DNA of 38,917 nt from Prevotella sp. BV3P1 (GCF_000479005.1 NZ_AWXC01000032.1:1-38917), one strand, 5' to 3'. Counted from the first letter of the stretch, positions 18,898-27,751 are shown. Program-made: numbers and translations. The notes: generated by a model from the letters alone, not told the origin.

Positions 18898-21402
18898 TCA
18901 CGCTTGCTTTGCTTCCTTCTGTTTACGCTTACGAAACTCGTTGAAGCATACCAAGATAATCAGTACCACCAGCAAAGCAAAGGAAATATACGCGATGGTC
19001 TCCGTACGATTGACCGATTTAGGGAAGAAACTCAATACCACCGTGTGTTTACCGGGTTTCACCTGGATGGCACGAAGTATGTAATTAACCCGACCAACCG
19101 GCACTTCCTCGCCATCAACCGTGGCCGTCCATTCCGGATAATAAATCTCAGAGAACACCACCACGCCACCTTTGCTCGACTCTACCTGATAGGTCAGTTG
19201 GTTGGGTTCATACTTCTGTAGCGTTACTACCGACGAATGGTCTTGCGCAACGGCCTCGCCAAGCTCTTGTTTGAACTTCTTATCAGCCACGGCCTCAGTA
19301 CGAAGATTCATCTTTCCGATGCGTTCTATTTCCTGATTGGCATTATCCACATACGTCAATTTATCAACAAACCACGCATTGCCAAAGGCGTATGGATTTT
19401 TGAGCGGAACGGTTTGTCCACCTTGCAATGGCATGATGAAAAACTTGGTGTTGAGCATATTCAGCACAGGCGAAATACTATCACCATTCAATTGCGTCAT
19501 GTCGCCCTGCGCTTCCATAATCTTTTTCATCAGGTTCTGCATTTCAGGTGCGATATAAGCCTCTATCATTTCCTGATAACGGCGCAACTTGGCAGGATGA
19601 TAGCCACCAATGCTCTTGTGGAAATAACTGGTTTCGTTCTCGTTGAACGTATTCGTTGAGAGATTCAACACACGATAGTCAAGTTCCTTGGTCTGCAGAA
19701 TTTGCTTGTCGGCGGGTGTCATTTCGATGGGATTTTCACGCACACTTTTCTCAACAAACATGCTGTCGTACAAATAACGCTTGTTGACAGCCCACATATC
19801 TACCAAGCACAACAGGGTAAGCCCGCCGATGAGCCATGCCGTGTGTATTTTCCTTGCCTTGTAAAGCAGCAAAAACAAGGTACCAATGAGGATGATTACA
19901 AACGAACGCCAGCAGTCTGTTGTGAAGATAGCTTGTCGCATGGCACGAAGATTTGTCAGCAGCGCACCCTGATATTCGGAAGGAATATTCTTCATAGCCT
20001 CCATCTCTGCAGTGGAAACATAGTCGGAGAAGAACACTGTTGGCATCAGCGCGAACAGCAAACAGAACCCAGCCGTGAGACCAAAGCTGACATATACATA
20101 TTTCAAACGTTTGTTCAATAGTTCGGGTTCGTCGATGATTTTCTTCAATGCCATCACGGCCAACAGCGGAATGGTAAACTCTGCAATGACCAAAATCGAC
20201 GCCACGGTACGGAATTTGGCGTACATGGGCACGTAATCGATGAAGAAATTGGTAAGCGGCATAAAGTTTTTACCCCACGACAGCATGACAGACAGGATGG
20301 TAGCTGCCAACAAAGCCCACTTCATAGGCCCTTTCACGATGAACAATCCCAAGATGAAGAGCATCATGACGAATGCGCCAACATACACAGGACCGCTGGT
20401 TCCGGGTTGTTCACCCCAGTATTGACCTATCTGTTGATAGATTTCCATGAACTGTGGATCAGCCTTTTTCATGGCAGTTTCGTTCATTGAGAGCGGAACA
20501 GACGCTCCTCCTTTGGCATTAGGAATGAGCAACGTCCATGTTTCACCAATGCCATAACTCCACTGGGTGATGTAGTCGCGCTCCAAGCCGCTATTGGTTT
20601 GGTTGGCCGAGTTGGGCTTCACCAGTTCGCTCTTGCCACGCATCGACTCTTGACTGTATTCCCATGTATGATACAGATTGCTCAGGTTGATGCAGATACC
20701 GATGGCAGCGGCGGCGATACACACGGCTGTTGCCTTACCAAACCGTGCCAACTGATTGTCTTTCACGGCCTGAACCAAGAAGGCGATAACCATGAAGAAG
20801 ATGATGAACAAATAATAATAGGTCATCTGAACGTGGTTGGCCTTCACTTCAAAGGCGGTGAACAAGGCCGTCAGGATTAATCCCCAGAGATATTTTCCCC
20901 TATAACTAAGCACAATGCCAGCAATCATAGGCGGCAGATAGGCCAAAGCCATCACTTTCCAAATGTGTCCGGCAGCAATGATGATGAAGAAGTAACTGGA
21001 GAAAGCCCAGATGACAGAACCCAAAACAGCCAGTTCCTTGCGGAAATCAAAAGCCCTCAGCAAGATGTAGAAGCCCAACAAATAGGCAAACACATACCAC
21101 ACATTTTCGGGCAGCCACAAGTGGTAAGCGTTCATCACCTTGCTCAGTATGTCAGTACTGTTGTACGATGGAGCCGTTTGATAGGTGGGCATACCCCCGA
21201 ACACCGAATTGGTCCATCGGGTTCGTTCACCCGTTCGTTGATAATATTCTGTTTGTTCATGCCCAAGACCCTTTCCTGCCGAAGCATCATGCTGGAACAG
21301 AATGCGCCCTTCCAGACTGGCTGGGACGAAATAAGCGAATGAAATCAAGACGAACAAGACAACGGCGGCGACATCCAACCCATATTTCTTCAAAGCTTCC
21401 AT
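18898..21402 (-). CDS. YfhO-family multi-spanning membrane protein
   Basis: 834 residues from the ATG at 21402 (MEALKKYGLDVAAVVLFVLI). The longer frame to 21477 adds a non-membrane stretch and crosses the likely promoter, so it is rejected. A GT-C-like topology is visible: about a dozen hydrophobic helices in the first 550 residues with a large first periplasmic loop (GRILFQHDASAGKGLGHEQT), then a soluble C-terminal domain (FSEIYYPEWTATVDGEEVPV, typical of YfhO), then one last membrane helix and a basic tail (RKRKQKEAKQ). YfhO in Bacillus is linked to glycosylation of lipoteichoic acid. In Bacteroidota a role in glycan or surface glycoprotein modification is plausible but inferred. Confidence 0.85.
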   Translation of the reverse strand: MEALKKYGLDVAAVVLFVLISFAYFVPASLEGRILFQHDASAGKGLGHEQTEYYQRTGERTRWTNSVFGGMPTYQTAPSYNSTDILSKVMNAYHLWLPENVWYVFAYLLGFYILLRAFDFRKELAVLGSVIWAFSSYFFIIIAAGHIWKVMALAYLPPMIAGIVLSYRGKYLWGLILTALFTAFEVKANHVQMTYYYLFIIFFMVIAFLVQAVKDNQLARFGKATAVCIAAAAIGICINLSNLYHTWEYSQESMRGKSELVKPNSANQTNSGLERDYITQWSYGIGETWTLLIPNAKGGASVPLSMNETAMKKADPQFMEIYQQIGQYWGEQPGTSGPVYVGAFVMMLFILGLFIVKGPMKWALLAATILSVMLSWGKNFMPLTNFFIDYVPMYAKFRTVASILVIAEFTIPLLAVMALKKIIDEPELLNKRLKYVYVSFGLTAGFCLLFALMPTVFFSDYVSTAEMEAMKNIPSEYQGALLTNLRAMRQAIFTTDCWRSFVIILIGTLFLLLYKARKIHTAWLIGGLTLLCLVDMWAVNKRYLYDSMFVEKSVRENPIEMTPADKQILQTKELDYRVLNLSTNTFNENETSYFHKSIGGYHPAKLRRYQEMIEAYIAPEMQNLMKKIMEAQGDMTQLNGDSISPVLNMLNTKFFIMPLQGGQTVPLKNPYAFGNAWFVDKLTYVDNANQEIERIGKMNLRTEAVADKKFKQELGEAVAQDHSSVVTLQKYEPNQLTYQVESSKGGVVVFSEIYYPEWTATVDGEEVPVGRVNYILRAIQVKPGKHTVVLSFFPKSVNRTETIAYISFALLVVLIILVCFNEFRKRKQKEAKQA

Positions 21403-21432
21403 GAATAGCTGTTTTATGTTAAGATTTAAGCG

Positions 21433-21440
21433 CAAAGATA
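21433..21440 (-). promoter_or_regulatory. Bacteroidota-type -7 box for the YfhO-family gene
   Basis: Minus-strand TATCTTTG, 31 bases before the start codon at 21402. With the mtnN -7 box at 21485 it forms a compact divergent promoter pair in 113 bases. Confidence 0.5.
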
Positions 21441-21484
21441 GCAAAACTTTACCGTTTACACCTGTCTGTGCAACCATTTTTTGC

Positions 21485-21492
21485 TACCTTTG
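21485..21492 (+). promoter_or_regulatory. Bacteroidota-type -7 box for mtnN
   Basis: TACCTTTG, an exact TAnnTTTG match, 24 bases before the mtnN ATG. The -33 region is only weakly matched (ctgtctgtg around 21462-21470). Confidence 0.55.
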
Positions 21493-21515
21493 CAGCTAAA
21501 TAGCAAACAACAATC

Positions 21516-22202
21516 ATGAAAATAGGTATCATTGTGGCCATGGAGAAAGAGTTCACGCAACTCAAATCCTTGCTCGAAGATATGCAGACACAACAACATC
21601 GGCATCTGTCTGTCATCACGGGACGCATTGGACAACACGAAATCGTGATGCAACAATGTGGCATTGGAAAGGTAAATGCTGCCATTGGTGCGGTGGAATT
21701 GATAAATTATCATCATCCCGACTTGATGATTTCATCTGGATGTGCGGGTGGTGCAGATGTGTCTTTAAGTCCTACCGACGTGGTTGTAAGCACACAATGT
21801 TGTTACCACGACGCTTATTGTGGCAAAGAGTTCAAAGCAGGTCAAATCATGGGAATGCCCTCAAGTTACGCCTCTCCAGCCGAATTAGTTCGTAAGGCGT
21901 GCGCCATCGACTGCGGAACTAACATTCGTAGCGGTCTTATTGTGAGTGGCGATTGGTTTGTTGACAGCAAAGAGAAGATGCAACAAATACTTTCCTCTTT
22001 TCCCACAGCCATGGCTGTTGACATGGAGAGTTGTGCCATTGCCCAAACCTGTTACCTTTATCACACGCCGTTCATCTCCTTCCGCGTAATCAGTGATGTG
22101 CCTTTAAAGGATACAAACGCGGCACAGTATTATGATTTTTGGGAGCGATTGGCCAACAATTCGTTCCATGTCACCAAAGAGTTTATACAGATAGTGGAAT
22201 AG
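21516..22202 (+). CDS. mtnN: 5'-methylthioadenosine/S-adenosylhomocysteine nucleosidase
   Basis: 228 residues, the normal size. It hydrolyses the N-glycosidic bond of S-adenosylhomocysteine (giving adenine and S-ribosylhomocysteine) and of methylthioadenosine. The N-terminus MKIGIIVAMEKEF carries the conserved Glu (E10, equivalent to E. coli Glu12). The purine-binding VDMESCAIAQ holds the ribose-binding Met-Glu pair, and FRVISDV carries the catalytic Asp. SSGCAGGAD corresponds to the family's glycine-rich loop. The next gene is luxS, which uses the S-ribosylhomocysteine produced here, so the two steps of the AI-2 pathway are adjacent. The 170-base gap between them holds a 23-bp inverted repeat that may partly separate their transcripts. 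Confidence 0.93.
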   Translation: MKIGIIVAMEKEFTQLKSLLEDMQTQQHRHLSVITGRIGQHEIVMQQCGIGKVNAAIGAVELINYHHPDLMISSGCAGGADVSLSPTDVVVSTQCCYHDAYCGKEFKAGQIMGMPSSYASPAELVRKACAIDCGTNIRSGLIVSGDWFVDSKEKMQQILSSFPTAMAVDMESCAIAQTCYLYHTPFISFRVISDVPLKDTNAAQYYDFWERLANNSFHVTKEFIQIVE

Positions 22203-22372
22203 TTGACAAGTTTACGAGTTGACAAGTTCACAAGTTGATAGCTTTCTCTGTTGACGCATTAACTATAAAACCCACAAGCAAAGAAAAGCCATCAACTCGT
22301 AAACTTGTCAACTAAAACCTCGTCAACTAACAACTCATCAACTAAAAAACTAAAAAACTCACAAACTAAAAA
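22200..22372. repeat. Inverted and tandem repeat region between mtnN and luxS
   Basis: A perfect 23-bp inverted repeat (22200-22222 with 22292-22314; arm core agttgacaagtttacgagt) encloses a 69-base loop. The left arm overlaps the mtnN stop codon. Flanking it are further copies of gttgacaagtt, acaagttgatag, caactaacaactcatcaact and aactaaaaaactaaaaaac up to the luxS ATG. The words are shared with the array at 16751-16867. Confidence 0.85.
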
Positions 22373-22852
22373 ATGAACAAGATTCCCTCATTCACCATCA
22401 ACCACAACAAACTGTTGCGTGGTATTTATGTAAGCAGGCAAGACGTTGTCGGTTCTGAAGTCATCACCACTTTCGACATTCGCATGAAAGAGCCCAACCG
22501 TGAACCCGTGTTACACATTGGTGCCTTGCACACCATCGAGCATTTAGCCGCCACCTATCTGCGCAATGATGCCCAGTGGAAAGACAAAATCGTTTACTGG
22601 GGACCCATGGGATGCCTCACTGGCAACTACCTTATTATACATGGCGACCTGAAAAGCAGCGACATTGTCGACTTGATGATACGCACCTTCAACTTCATTG
22701 CCAACTATGAGGGTGAGATTCCCGGCGCACAACCCAAGGATTGTGGCAACTACCTGTTGCACGACTTACCCATGGCAAAACTTGAATCACGCAAATTCCT
22801 TGAAGAGGTACTGCTAAAGATTGAAGACAAAAACCTGGTTTATCCAGAATAA
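22373..22852 (+). CDS. luxS: S-ribosylhomocysteine lyase (AI-2 synthase)
   Basis: 159 residues, the standard LuxS length. It splits S-ribosylhomocysteine into homocysteine and 4,5-dihydroxy-2,3-pentanedione, the precursor of autoinducer-2. The iron/zinc site is complete: H53 and H57 in HTIEH, and C124 in PKDCGNYL. E56 and C81 (GPMGCLTGNY) are the catalytic acid/base residues. It lies downstream of mtnN on the same strand and may be read from the mtnN promoter through the repeat-rich gap; I see no TAnnTTTG box of its own there. A hairpin follows the stop. Confidence 0.96.
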   Translation: MNKIPSFTINHNKLLRGIYVSRQDVVGSEVITTFDIRMKEPNREPVLHIGALHTIEHLAATYLRNDAQWKDKIVYWGPMGCLTGNYLIIHGDLKSSDIVDLMIRTFNFIANYEGEIPGAQPKDCGNYLLHDLPMAKLESRKFLEEVLLKIEDKNLVYPE

Positions 22853-22873
22853 GCCGAGGCTTGACATTGACTA

Positions 22874-22912
22874 CAGCAACAATACGACAATATTTTTCAC
22901 GTATTGTTGCTG
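22874..22912. terminator. Hairpin between convergent luxS and C10 protease genes
   Basis: A perfect 13-bp stem (cagcaacaatacg / cgtattgttgctg) with a 13-base loop lies 21 bases after the luxS stop and 20 bases after the stop of the opposing protease gene. The U tract is poor on both sides, so it may act as a bidirectional terminator or simply as a 3'-end stabilising hairpin. Confidence 0.55.
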
Positions 22913-22932
22913 AATATCTTATTCCCAAAGTT

Positions 22933-25557
22933 TTATCTTAACTTCTTCGTTAAGGTGCTGCCATGAAGGGTTTTCACCCGCACAACAACCACTTGCGCAG
23001 AAGGAACGTGCAACCTCACCGTATGTTGACCGTGGGCATCAAAGGCGGCAATCAGGGTTCCGTTAAGTGCGAACACCTGCACATGCGCCAAATCCTCGCC
23101 CTGCACGTCAATCCAGTTGTTACCTCTCATCATGCGTAGCGAGCTTTGTGTTGTGTCTATATGTGTGGTCTCGTCAGGATAATTATTGTAAATACTGTTC
23201 ACGAACGACACTTCAAAGGGAGGGCAGTGCTCGTTCCACAAATCACACTCCATGCCGTCTACCACGCCCATTAACGCCAATCGGTATGTACGGTTGTTGA
23301 TGACGGGCAAGCTGTCCTTGTTTCTCAACCATCCTGTAACAAATATTTCATCATCCCCTCCACCCGACAAGTTATATTGCTTTTGAGCACTGCTGCCCAA
23401 AGAAATGCGTCGCTGGGTTTGCGTATCAATCAGGCAAAGCGTCAATTTGCCGTTGTAGGTGGCTTGAGGTGCAAGCGTCATCACCACTCCTATCTTGAGT
23501 AATGGATTACCACTGAGGTCAACGTTCATGGGAGATATGGAAGATCCACTGTTGTCTTGCACCATACCCAAAAGTTGTGCGAAAAGCTTGTCGCTGGGCT
23601 TAGCGGCATTTACCTGCAACGTAGACGGCTCGTTGCCATGCACCATACCCACCGTGGCAATGTTGTCGGCATCATATTGTTTGACGACCTCTACCTTCAG
23701 TTTGTATTCCTTTGGCTGCAGATTATCGGGCAAGTGCATGTCCACCCTCACCTCTGTCTCGGCAAACATCTCAAAATCCACTGCCTCTGCGGTTTGTCCT
23801 GTAGCCACCACATGATTGTCATCATCCACGAGCGACACCCTCACCGTACCATCGAAAGGCGTACCCGTGAGCTTGCGTATCGTCAGGCACAGCGTGACTT
23901 TGTTTCCGGCAGTACATGGTTTGAGCGTATAGGGATGGGATGTCAATGCGAAAGGAGCCTTGTCATCGGGTTTCTCAAATAGGCGCACGTCGTTGCCTTG
24001 CACCTGAAAGGCTATGCGTGGTGCCGTTTTCATCTTGCACCATGCCCCGTAGATGTCCTTATCCTTGAGGCTGGCACACACAGCCTGCAAGTAGTAGCGT
24101 CCATCGGCAAGGTCTTCAAGATTCACCGTAAACGTGCAAGCATCATCAATCAACTGTCCCGATTGCAGCACGCCACCGTTATGCTTGCCGCGCTCTGCAG
24201 TGTATCCACCGTTGTCGTGCCATGCCGATGGCACCACTTTTACTTGCTTGCCCTGCTCGTTGTACACGCCCAAGCCAATATCTCCGGCAAACGTTCCGTC
24301 GGCTTGGTTCTTAAAGTGGTGATAACTAACCGTCATGGGTTGCTGTTTGTTGGTGGGCATGCCGCCAACTACGCTCATATTGCCCTCCGAGTTGAAACAC
24401 AAGTTGGGTGCATCATCAGCAAGTTCGGCAGCAATGGGTGCGCTTCCCGGTTTGTTAGGATGCACCAAAACTATCTGCACCTGCTTGTTGAAGGAGAGAG
24501 GCTTACGGCCAAACTCCTGTCCTGTGGTGGAAAGGTTGAGTGCTGTAACGGAGAAGTAGCCGTCGCCACCGCCTCCCCAACCAAAGTTCATGTGAAAGAG
24601 GTTGTCCTTATCTACACCGTCTACCACCCATGCGTGTCCGCTACCGCCCGACTTCACGCTACCGCTGATGTACACAGGGAAGCCGTTTTCTATCTCCTTG
24701 CGCAATATTTGAGTGAAAGCAGCTGCGCCCTCATCAGACTTGTTGAGCATGGAGGTGGAATAATTGAAGTACGTTTTCAGTGCCTTGGCAGCCATGAAGG
24801 TTTGTGCACCGCTGGATGAAGAGGTGTACTGCATGTTCACCGACACGCCCACATCACGCATGAGCAGCCCCACAGCGTCGCAAGCCTCCGCATCGGCAAG
24901 TGCCATGCGTGTGTTGTATTTGGGTAACATCTTGTCCCATTGGTATACCGACTCACTGAAGTCCACACTCATCGTGCGGTTGTCAGAGCGCACTACATAC
25001 GAGTAGCTGCCCTTTCCCCGCTCTGGCCAGCGATGATAATACATGATTTGCGCCACCGCCGTAGCCACGCATCCTGTGTAGTTGTACCCCGTAAGACGAC
25101 TGTAAGGGTCGTCTTGATTCCATGCCGTTGTAAGCAACGGAGCCACCTCCTTTCGGTTAGGGGGCGTAGTGGTAACGGTAGCTCTTGTGCTGGGTTGCCT
25201 TTGTATTTGGTGAAAGGCGTCACGATAAGCACTCAGCAGGAATTTAAGCTCCTCGCTTGCACGCAACGTGTCGAGCGTTCCTGTGTGCGAGTAGCCTAAC
25301 ACTTGTCCCATGGCATCATCGCCTGCCACCACAACGAAGCCCCGTCCGTGGCGATCGTTATAAATGTAATAAGGTGGTGTACCATGCGACGCCCTCGTAG
25401 CATGGCGTTCCGAAAGGCTCACATTGACATATTTGCGGGCAATATTTATCGACTTGTCCACTGTTACTATCTTGCCCAAGGTGGGAATGCTCACCGTCAT
25501 GGTAAGCACAATGCCCCATAAGGTGGGGCTTAACCATCTTTTAATTTTCATTTTCAT
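22933..25557 (-). CDS. Secreted C10 (streptopain/interpain-like) cysteine protease with type IX sorting tail
   Basis: 874 residues. Signal sequence with an alternative Met two codons in, then a Spi-type inhibitory propeptide (about residues 30-120, with GRGFVVVAGDDAMGQVLGYS), then the papain-like C10 catalytic domain: C163 in GCVATAVAQIMYYHRWP, H308 in GGSGHAWVVDG and the FGWGGGGDGYF loop. The size and layout match interpain A of Prevotella intermedia and PrtT-like proteins. About 480 residues of beta-rich C-terminal modules follow. The last ~70 residues (VFALNGTLIAAF ... VVVRVKTLHGSTLTKKLR) look like a type A sorting domain for type IX secretion. It should be exported to the cell surface and degrade host proteins. 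It is 11 bases downstream of the urea transporter gene, so the two are probably co-transcribed. Confidence 0.9.
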   Translation of the reverse strand: MKMKIKRWLSPTLWGIVLTMTVSIPTLGKIVTVDKSINIARKYVNVSLSERHATRASHGTPPYYIYNDRHGRGFVVVAGDDAMGQVLGYSHTGTLDTLRASEELKFLLSAYRDAFHQIQRQPSTRATVTTTPPNRKEVAPLLTTAWNQDDPYSRLTGYNYTGCVATAVAQIMYYHRWPERGKGSYSYVVRSDNRTMSVDFSESVYQWDKMLPKYNTRMALADAEACDAVGLLMRDVGVSVNMQYTSSSSGAQTFMAAKALKTYFNYSTSMLNKSDEGAAAFTQILRKEIENGFPVYISGSVKSGGSGHAWVVDGVDKDNLFHMNFGWGGGGDGYFSVTALNLSTTGQEFGRKPLSFNKQVQIVLVHPNKPGSAPIAAELADDAPNLCFNSEGNMSVVGGMPTNKQQPMTVSYHHFKNQADGTFAGDIGLGVYNEQGKQVKVVPSAWHDNGGYTAERGKHNGGVLQSGQLIDDACTFTVNLEDLADGRYYLQAVCASLKDKDIYGAWCKMKTAPRIAFQVQGNDVRLFEKPDDKAPFALTSHPYTLKPCTAGNKVTLCLTIRKLTGTPFDGTVRVSLVDDDNHVVATGQTAEAVDFEMFAETEVRVDMHLPDNLQPKEYKLKVEVVKQYDADNIATVGMVHGNEPSTLQVNAAKPSDKLFAQLLGMVQDNSGSSISPMNVDLSGNPLLKIGVVMTLAPQATYNGKLTLCLIDTQTQRRISLGSSAQKQYNLSGGGDDEIFVTGWLRNKDSLPVINNRTYRLALMGVVDGMECDLWNEHCPPFEVSFVNSIYNNYPDETTHIDTTQSSLRMMRGNNWIDVQGEDLAHVQVFALNGTLIAAFDAHGQHTVRLHVPSAQVVVVRVKTLHGSTLTKKLR

Positions 25558-25568
25558 TTTTTATAATC

Positions 25569-26429
25569 TTATTTGATTTTAACTACAAAAGTATGATACA
25601 AAGCCACTAACCACACCGACAACACGAAAGGTGCGGTGAGCGTGACAAGCCCCATGTGCAAACCTGCATACTGCATTAGCAACGATAGTATCAGGGCTAT
25701 CAATGCCTTGACGTAAGTACATGAGCCAATGCCAAGAATATTGGCAACTGCCAAAACAGCAAGTATGGCATTGTAGCCATACATACCGTTGTTCACCGGG
25801 GTGGTACTGACACCCGGCACACACACCACGGCGAGACACAGTGCACAGGCTACAAGCGACTCCATGCCCATCTTGCGCGAATTGACACAAATGGCAAGGA
25901 AAAACAACAAGCCAGTGAGCAGGTTGTTGCCCTGAAGCATGATTTGTCCAAAGCTCAGTGAGGCGGCCCGAACCAACGAGAAACTTTCCGCAGTATCGAC
26001 AGCTGTCGTTGCTGGCAGCTGCAACTGGGGAAAAACGTGACCCAACAGCAGCATTGCCCAGGTGATGAGTACAAAGGGTGCGGTGAGCGCAGGGACATAG
26101 CGTTGCCGCTCGAACAGTCGCGTCACCAGCGCAGATAGCACACATGCCACTACCATGAGCAGAACCGAACCTGCATGAATGGGCATAAAGCAGGGTACGG
26201 CGATACCCACCAGCGCAGCATTAAAACCATACAAGCCGTCGCGGATGCGCCCCGCGTCATATCGAAGGGCAACAGCCGTACATGTACCAATGGCACTTCC
26301 AGCCAAGGCAAACAAGCACATGAGGAGGGAGTTGCAAGCAATACCTGCAAGCATCAGTGCGCCCGACAGCGCATTGTCCTGAAACATCACTTGGCCCACA
26401 CCACGAAGTGTACTTTTTATCATCTGCAT
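25569..26429 (-). CDS. Urea transporter (UT family)
   Basis: 286 residues with roughly ten hydrophobic helices in two internally repeated halves. Each half opens with a GQ-[IV]M-x-Q-[DG]-N element (GQVMFQDNALSGAL, GQIMLQGNNLLTGL) and contains the UT signature G-x-YG-[FY]-N-A (GLYGFNAALVGIA and GMYGYNAILAVLA), matching the two-fold repeat of bacterial urea channels. It would allow passive urea flux across the inner membrane. No urease genes or pH sensor are in the window. A -7 box lies about 42 bases before the start, and a four-unit 22-bp repeat lies further upstream. The C10 protease gene follows 11 bases after the stop. Confidence 0.85.
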   Translation of the reverse strand: MQMIKSTLRGVGQVMFQDNALSGALMLAGIACNSLLMCLFALAGSAIGTCTAVALRYDAGRIRDGLYGFNAALVGIAVPCFMPIHAGSVLLMVVACVLSALVTRLFERQRYVPALTAPFVLITWAMLLLGHVFPQLQLPATTAVDTAESFSLVRAASLSFGQIMLQGNNLLTGLLFFLAICVNSRKMGMESLVACALCLAVVCVPGVSTTPVNNGMYGYNAILAVLAVANILGIGSCTYVKALIALILSLLMQYAGLHMGLVTLTAPFVLSVWLVALYHTFVVKIK

Positions 26430-26470
26430 TGAGTTGTCACTTAAGAACTGTTTTTGTTCGTTTCAGCGCA

Positions 26471-26478
26471 CAAAATTA
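26471..26478 (-). promoter_or_regulatory. Bacteroidota-type -7 box for the urea transporter-protease unit
   Basis: Minus-strand TAATTTTG, a TAnnTTTG match, 42 bases before the start at 26429. The -33 region is not convincing. Confidence 0.4.
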
Positions 26479-26615
26479 AGTAAAAGTTACGATATATGTG
26501 TAAAAGAGAACAAATAAACGGAAATTTATAGCAGCACGTTTATTACCGAAAAAGTATTTTTCTAAAAATACGCAATCGTAGGTGATTGATTTTCAGGAGC
26601 ATGAGAAGCATAGCT

Positions 26616-26697
26616 AAACTCAATGACTTTAGCGTCCAAACTCTATGACTTTAACGTCCAAACTCTATGACTTTAGCACCCAAACTCTATGTTATTG
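26616..26697 (-). repeat. Four-unit palindromic 22-bp repeat, locus C
   Basis: Units begin at 26616, 26638, 26660 and 26682, exactly 22 bases apart: aaactcaatgactttagcgtcc, aaactctatgactttaacgtcc, aaactctatgactttagcaccc, then a partial aaactctatgttattg. Read on the minus strand they have the same orientation as loci A and B, i.e. downstream of the outer-membrane protein gene that ends at 26791. This is the best-preserved array of the three. The rest of the 361-base gap holds the -7 box at 26471 and nothing else I can recognise. Confidence 0.85.
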
Positions 26698-26790
26698 AAA
26701 AACAACTGATGAGCACCACCAAAAAAAGCCTTTTCAGTTTACAATTTAGAGGATAGTGGAGAGCGTAATTTTACTCTTAGTTGGGTTTAA

Positions 26791-27531
26791 CTACCAGAGG
26801 TCAAATACATAGCCAACCGTGAAGGTGAACACCTTGTTTTTCATGCTATCTTGGGTATATTTGTTCATCTTGGTCAGGCCGAAGTTGTATCTTGCATCCA
26901 GCACCACATGGCTGTACTCCAACGAAAAGCCAACAGGAATGGAAACGTCGAAGCGCTTTGAATAGGACAGGTTGTCATATTTTTCGGTGTAGGCATACAG
27001 CAAATGCCCCTTCTCGCCAGTCTGATAATGCGCTTTTCCTTCTTTGTCGACTGTAAATTGCGACAAGGATGCCCTACCTTTTGCCGACAAGAGATAGCCC
27101 ATTTGCACGCCAGCATTGAACGAAAGACCAGGAAGAACCGCCACATGAGCCATCAAGGGAAGCGTAAGATAATCGTATTTCCACTGAACATCATCAGACG
27201 TATAGTGTACTTTTGCCTCATCAATCGTTTCTGATGACTGAAAACACATTCCCTGAACCGAATAGAACACACCGGCAGAGAACGCCACCTGATCCACCGC
27301 TTGATACTGTACGTCCAGTCCACCGATAAATCCTTCGCGGTACTTTGATTTCTGCTCAACTTCATTCTGCTGCCCATCAGGGTACAAACCACCAATGACA
27401 ACGTCAAAATTAGAGATGTTTGCCAAGTTTACCCCTACCTTGGGAATCAGTGACCACGTCCCAACACTGCGTTGAGCCATGGCAAATGTGCAGGCCATCA
27501 GCAGGGCCATAGACAGCAATAACTTCTTCAT
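26791..27531 (-). CDS. Outer-membrane beta-barrel (porin family) protein
   Basis: 246 residues with a clear signal peptide (MKKLLLSMALLMACTFAMAQ). After it come alternating amphipathic strands (WSLIPKVGVNLANISNF, GFIGGLDVQYQAVDQVAFSA, LPGLSFNAGVQMGYLLSAKG, VVLDARYNFGLTKMN) and an aromatic terminal strand VFTFTVGYVFDLW, the usual signal for barrel insertion. This is the PorT/OMP_b-brl_2 architecture common in Bacteroidota; ligand or role cannot be inferred. It is transcribed alone: the flanking genes are separated by a repeat-bearing gap downstream and a divergent ogt upstream. No TAnnTTTG box was found immediately before it. Confidence 0.8.
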   Translation of the reverse strand: MKKLLLSMALLMACTFAMAQRSVGTWSLIPKVGVNLANISNFDVVIGGLYPDGQQNEVEQKSKYREGFIGGLDVQYQAVDQVAFSAGVFYSVQGMCFQSSETIDEAKVHYTSDDVQWKYDYLTLPLMAHVAVLPGLSFNAGVQMGYLLSAKGRASLSQFTVDKEGKAHYQTGEKGHLLYAYTEKYDNLSYSKRFDVSIPVGFSLEYSHVVLDARYNFGLTKMNKYTQDSMKNKVFTFTVGYVFDLW

Positions 27532-27743
27532 GATGCTTATTTTTCTATATAAACGGACAAAGGGTGTGATTTATTACAAAAGAAGATGAAAAGCTGTAAC
27601 TCTAAAGACAGGATAACAGACAGAGACAGATAAATGAACACAAAGCTGATACCAAAGCAAAACGAACGCGAAAGATGGCTTCAACATGCTCTTGCTCACA
27701 AACATTTGACACGGTCATCGGCCATTGATATCATCTTTTTCGT

Positions 27744-27751
27744 TATCTTTG
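27744..27751 (+). promoter_or_regulatory. Bacteroidota-type -7 box before ogt
   Basis: TATCTTTG, 24 bases before the ATG at 27775. It lies inside the longer open frame that begins at 27634, so a transcript from here could only encode the shorter protein. Confidence 0.5.

Noticed and set aside
23998..24819. 273-codon plus-strand frame opposite the C10 protease
   Set aside because: Antisense to the catalytic and beta-rich part of a clear protease; no family resemblance or promoter.
26616..26697. 22-bp periodic array considered as a CRISPR
   Set aside because: The units are nearly contiguous with only 3-5 base linkers, there are no unique spacers of 25-40 bases, and no cas genes are present.
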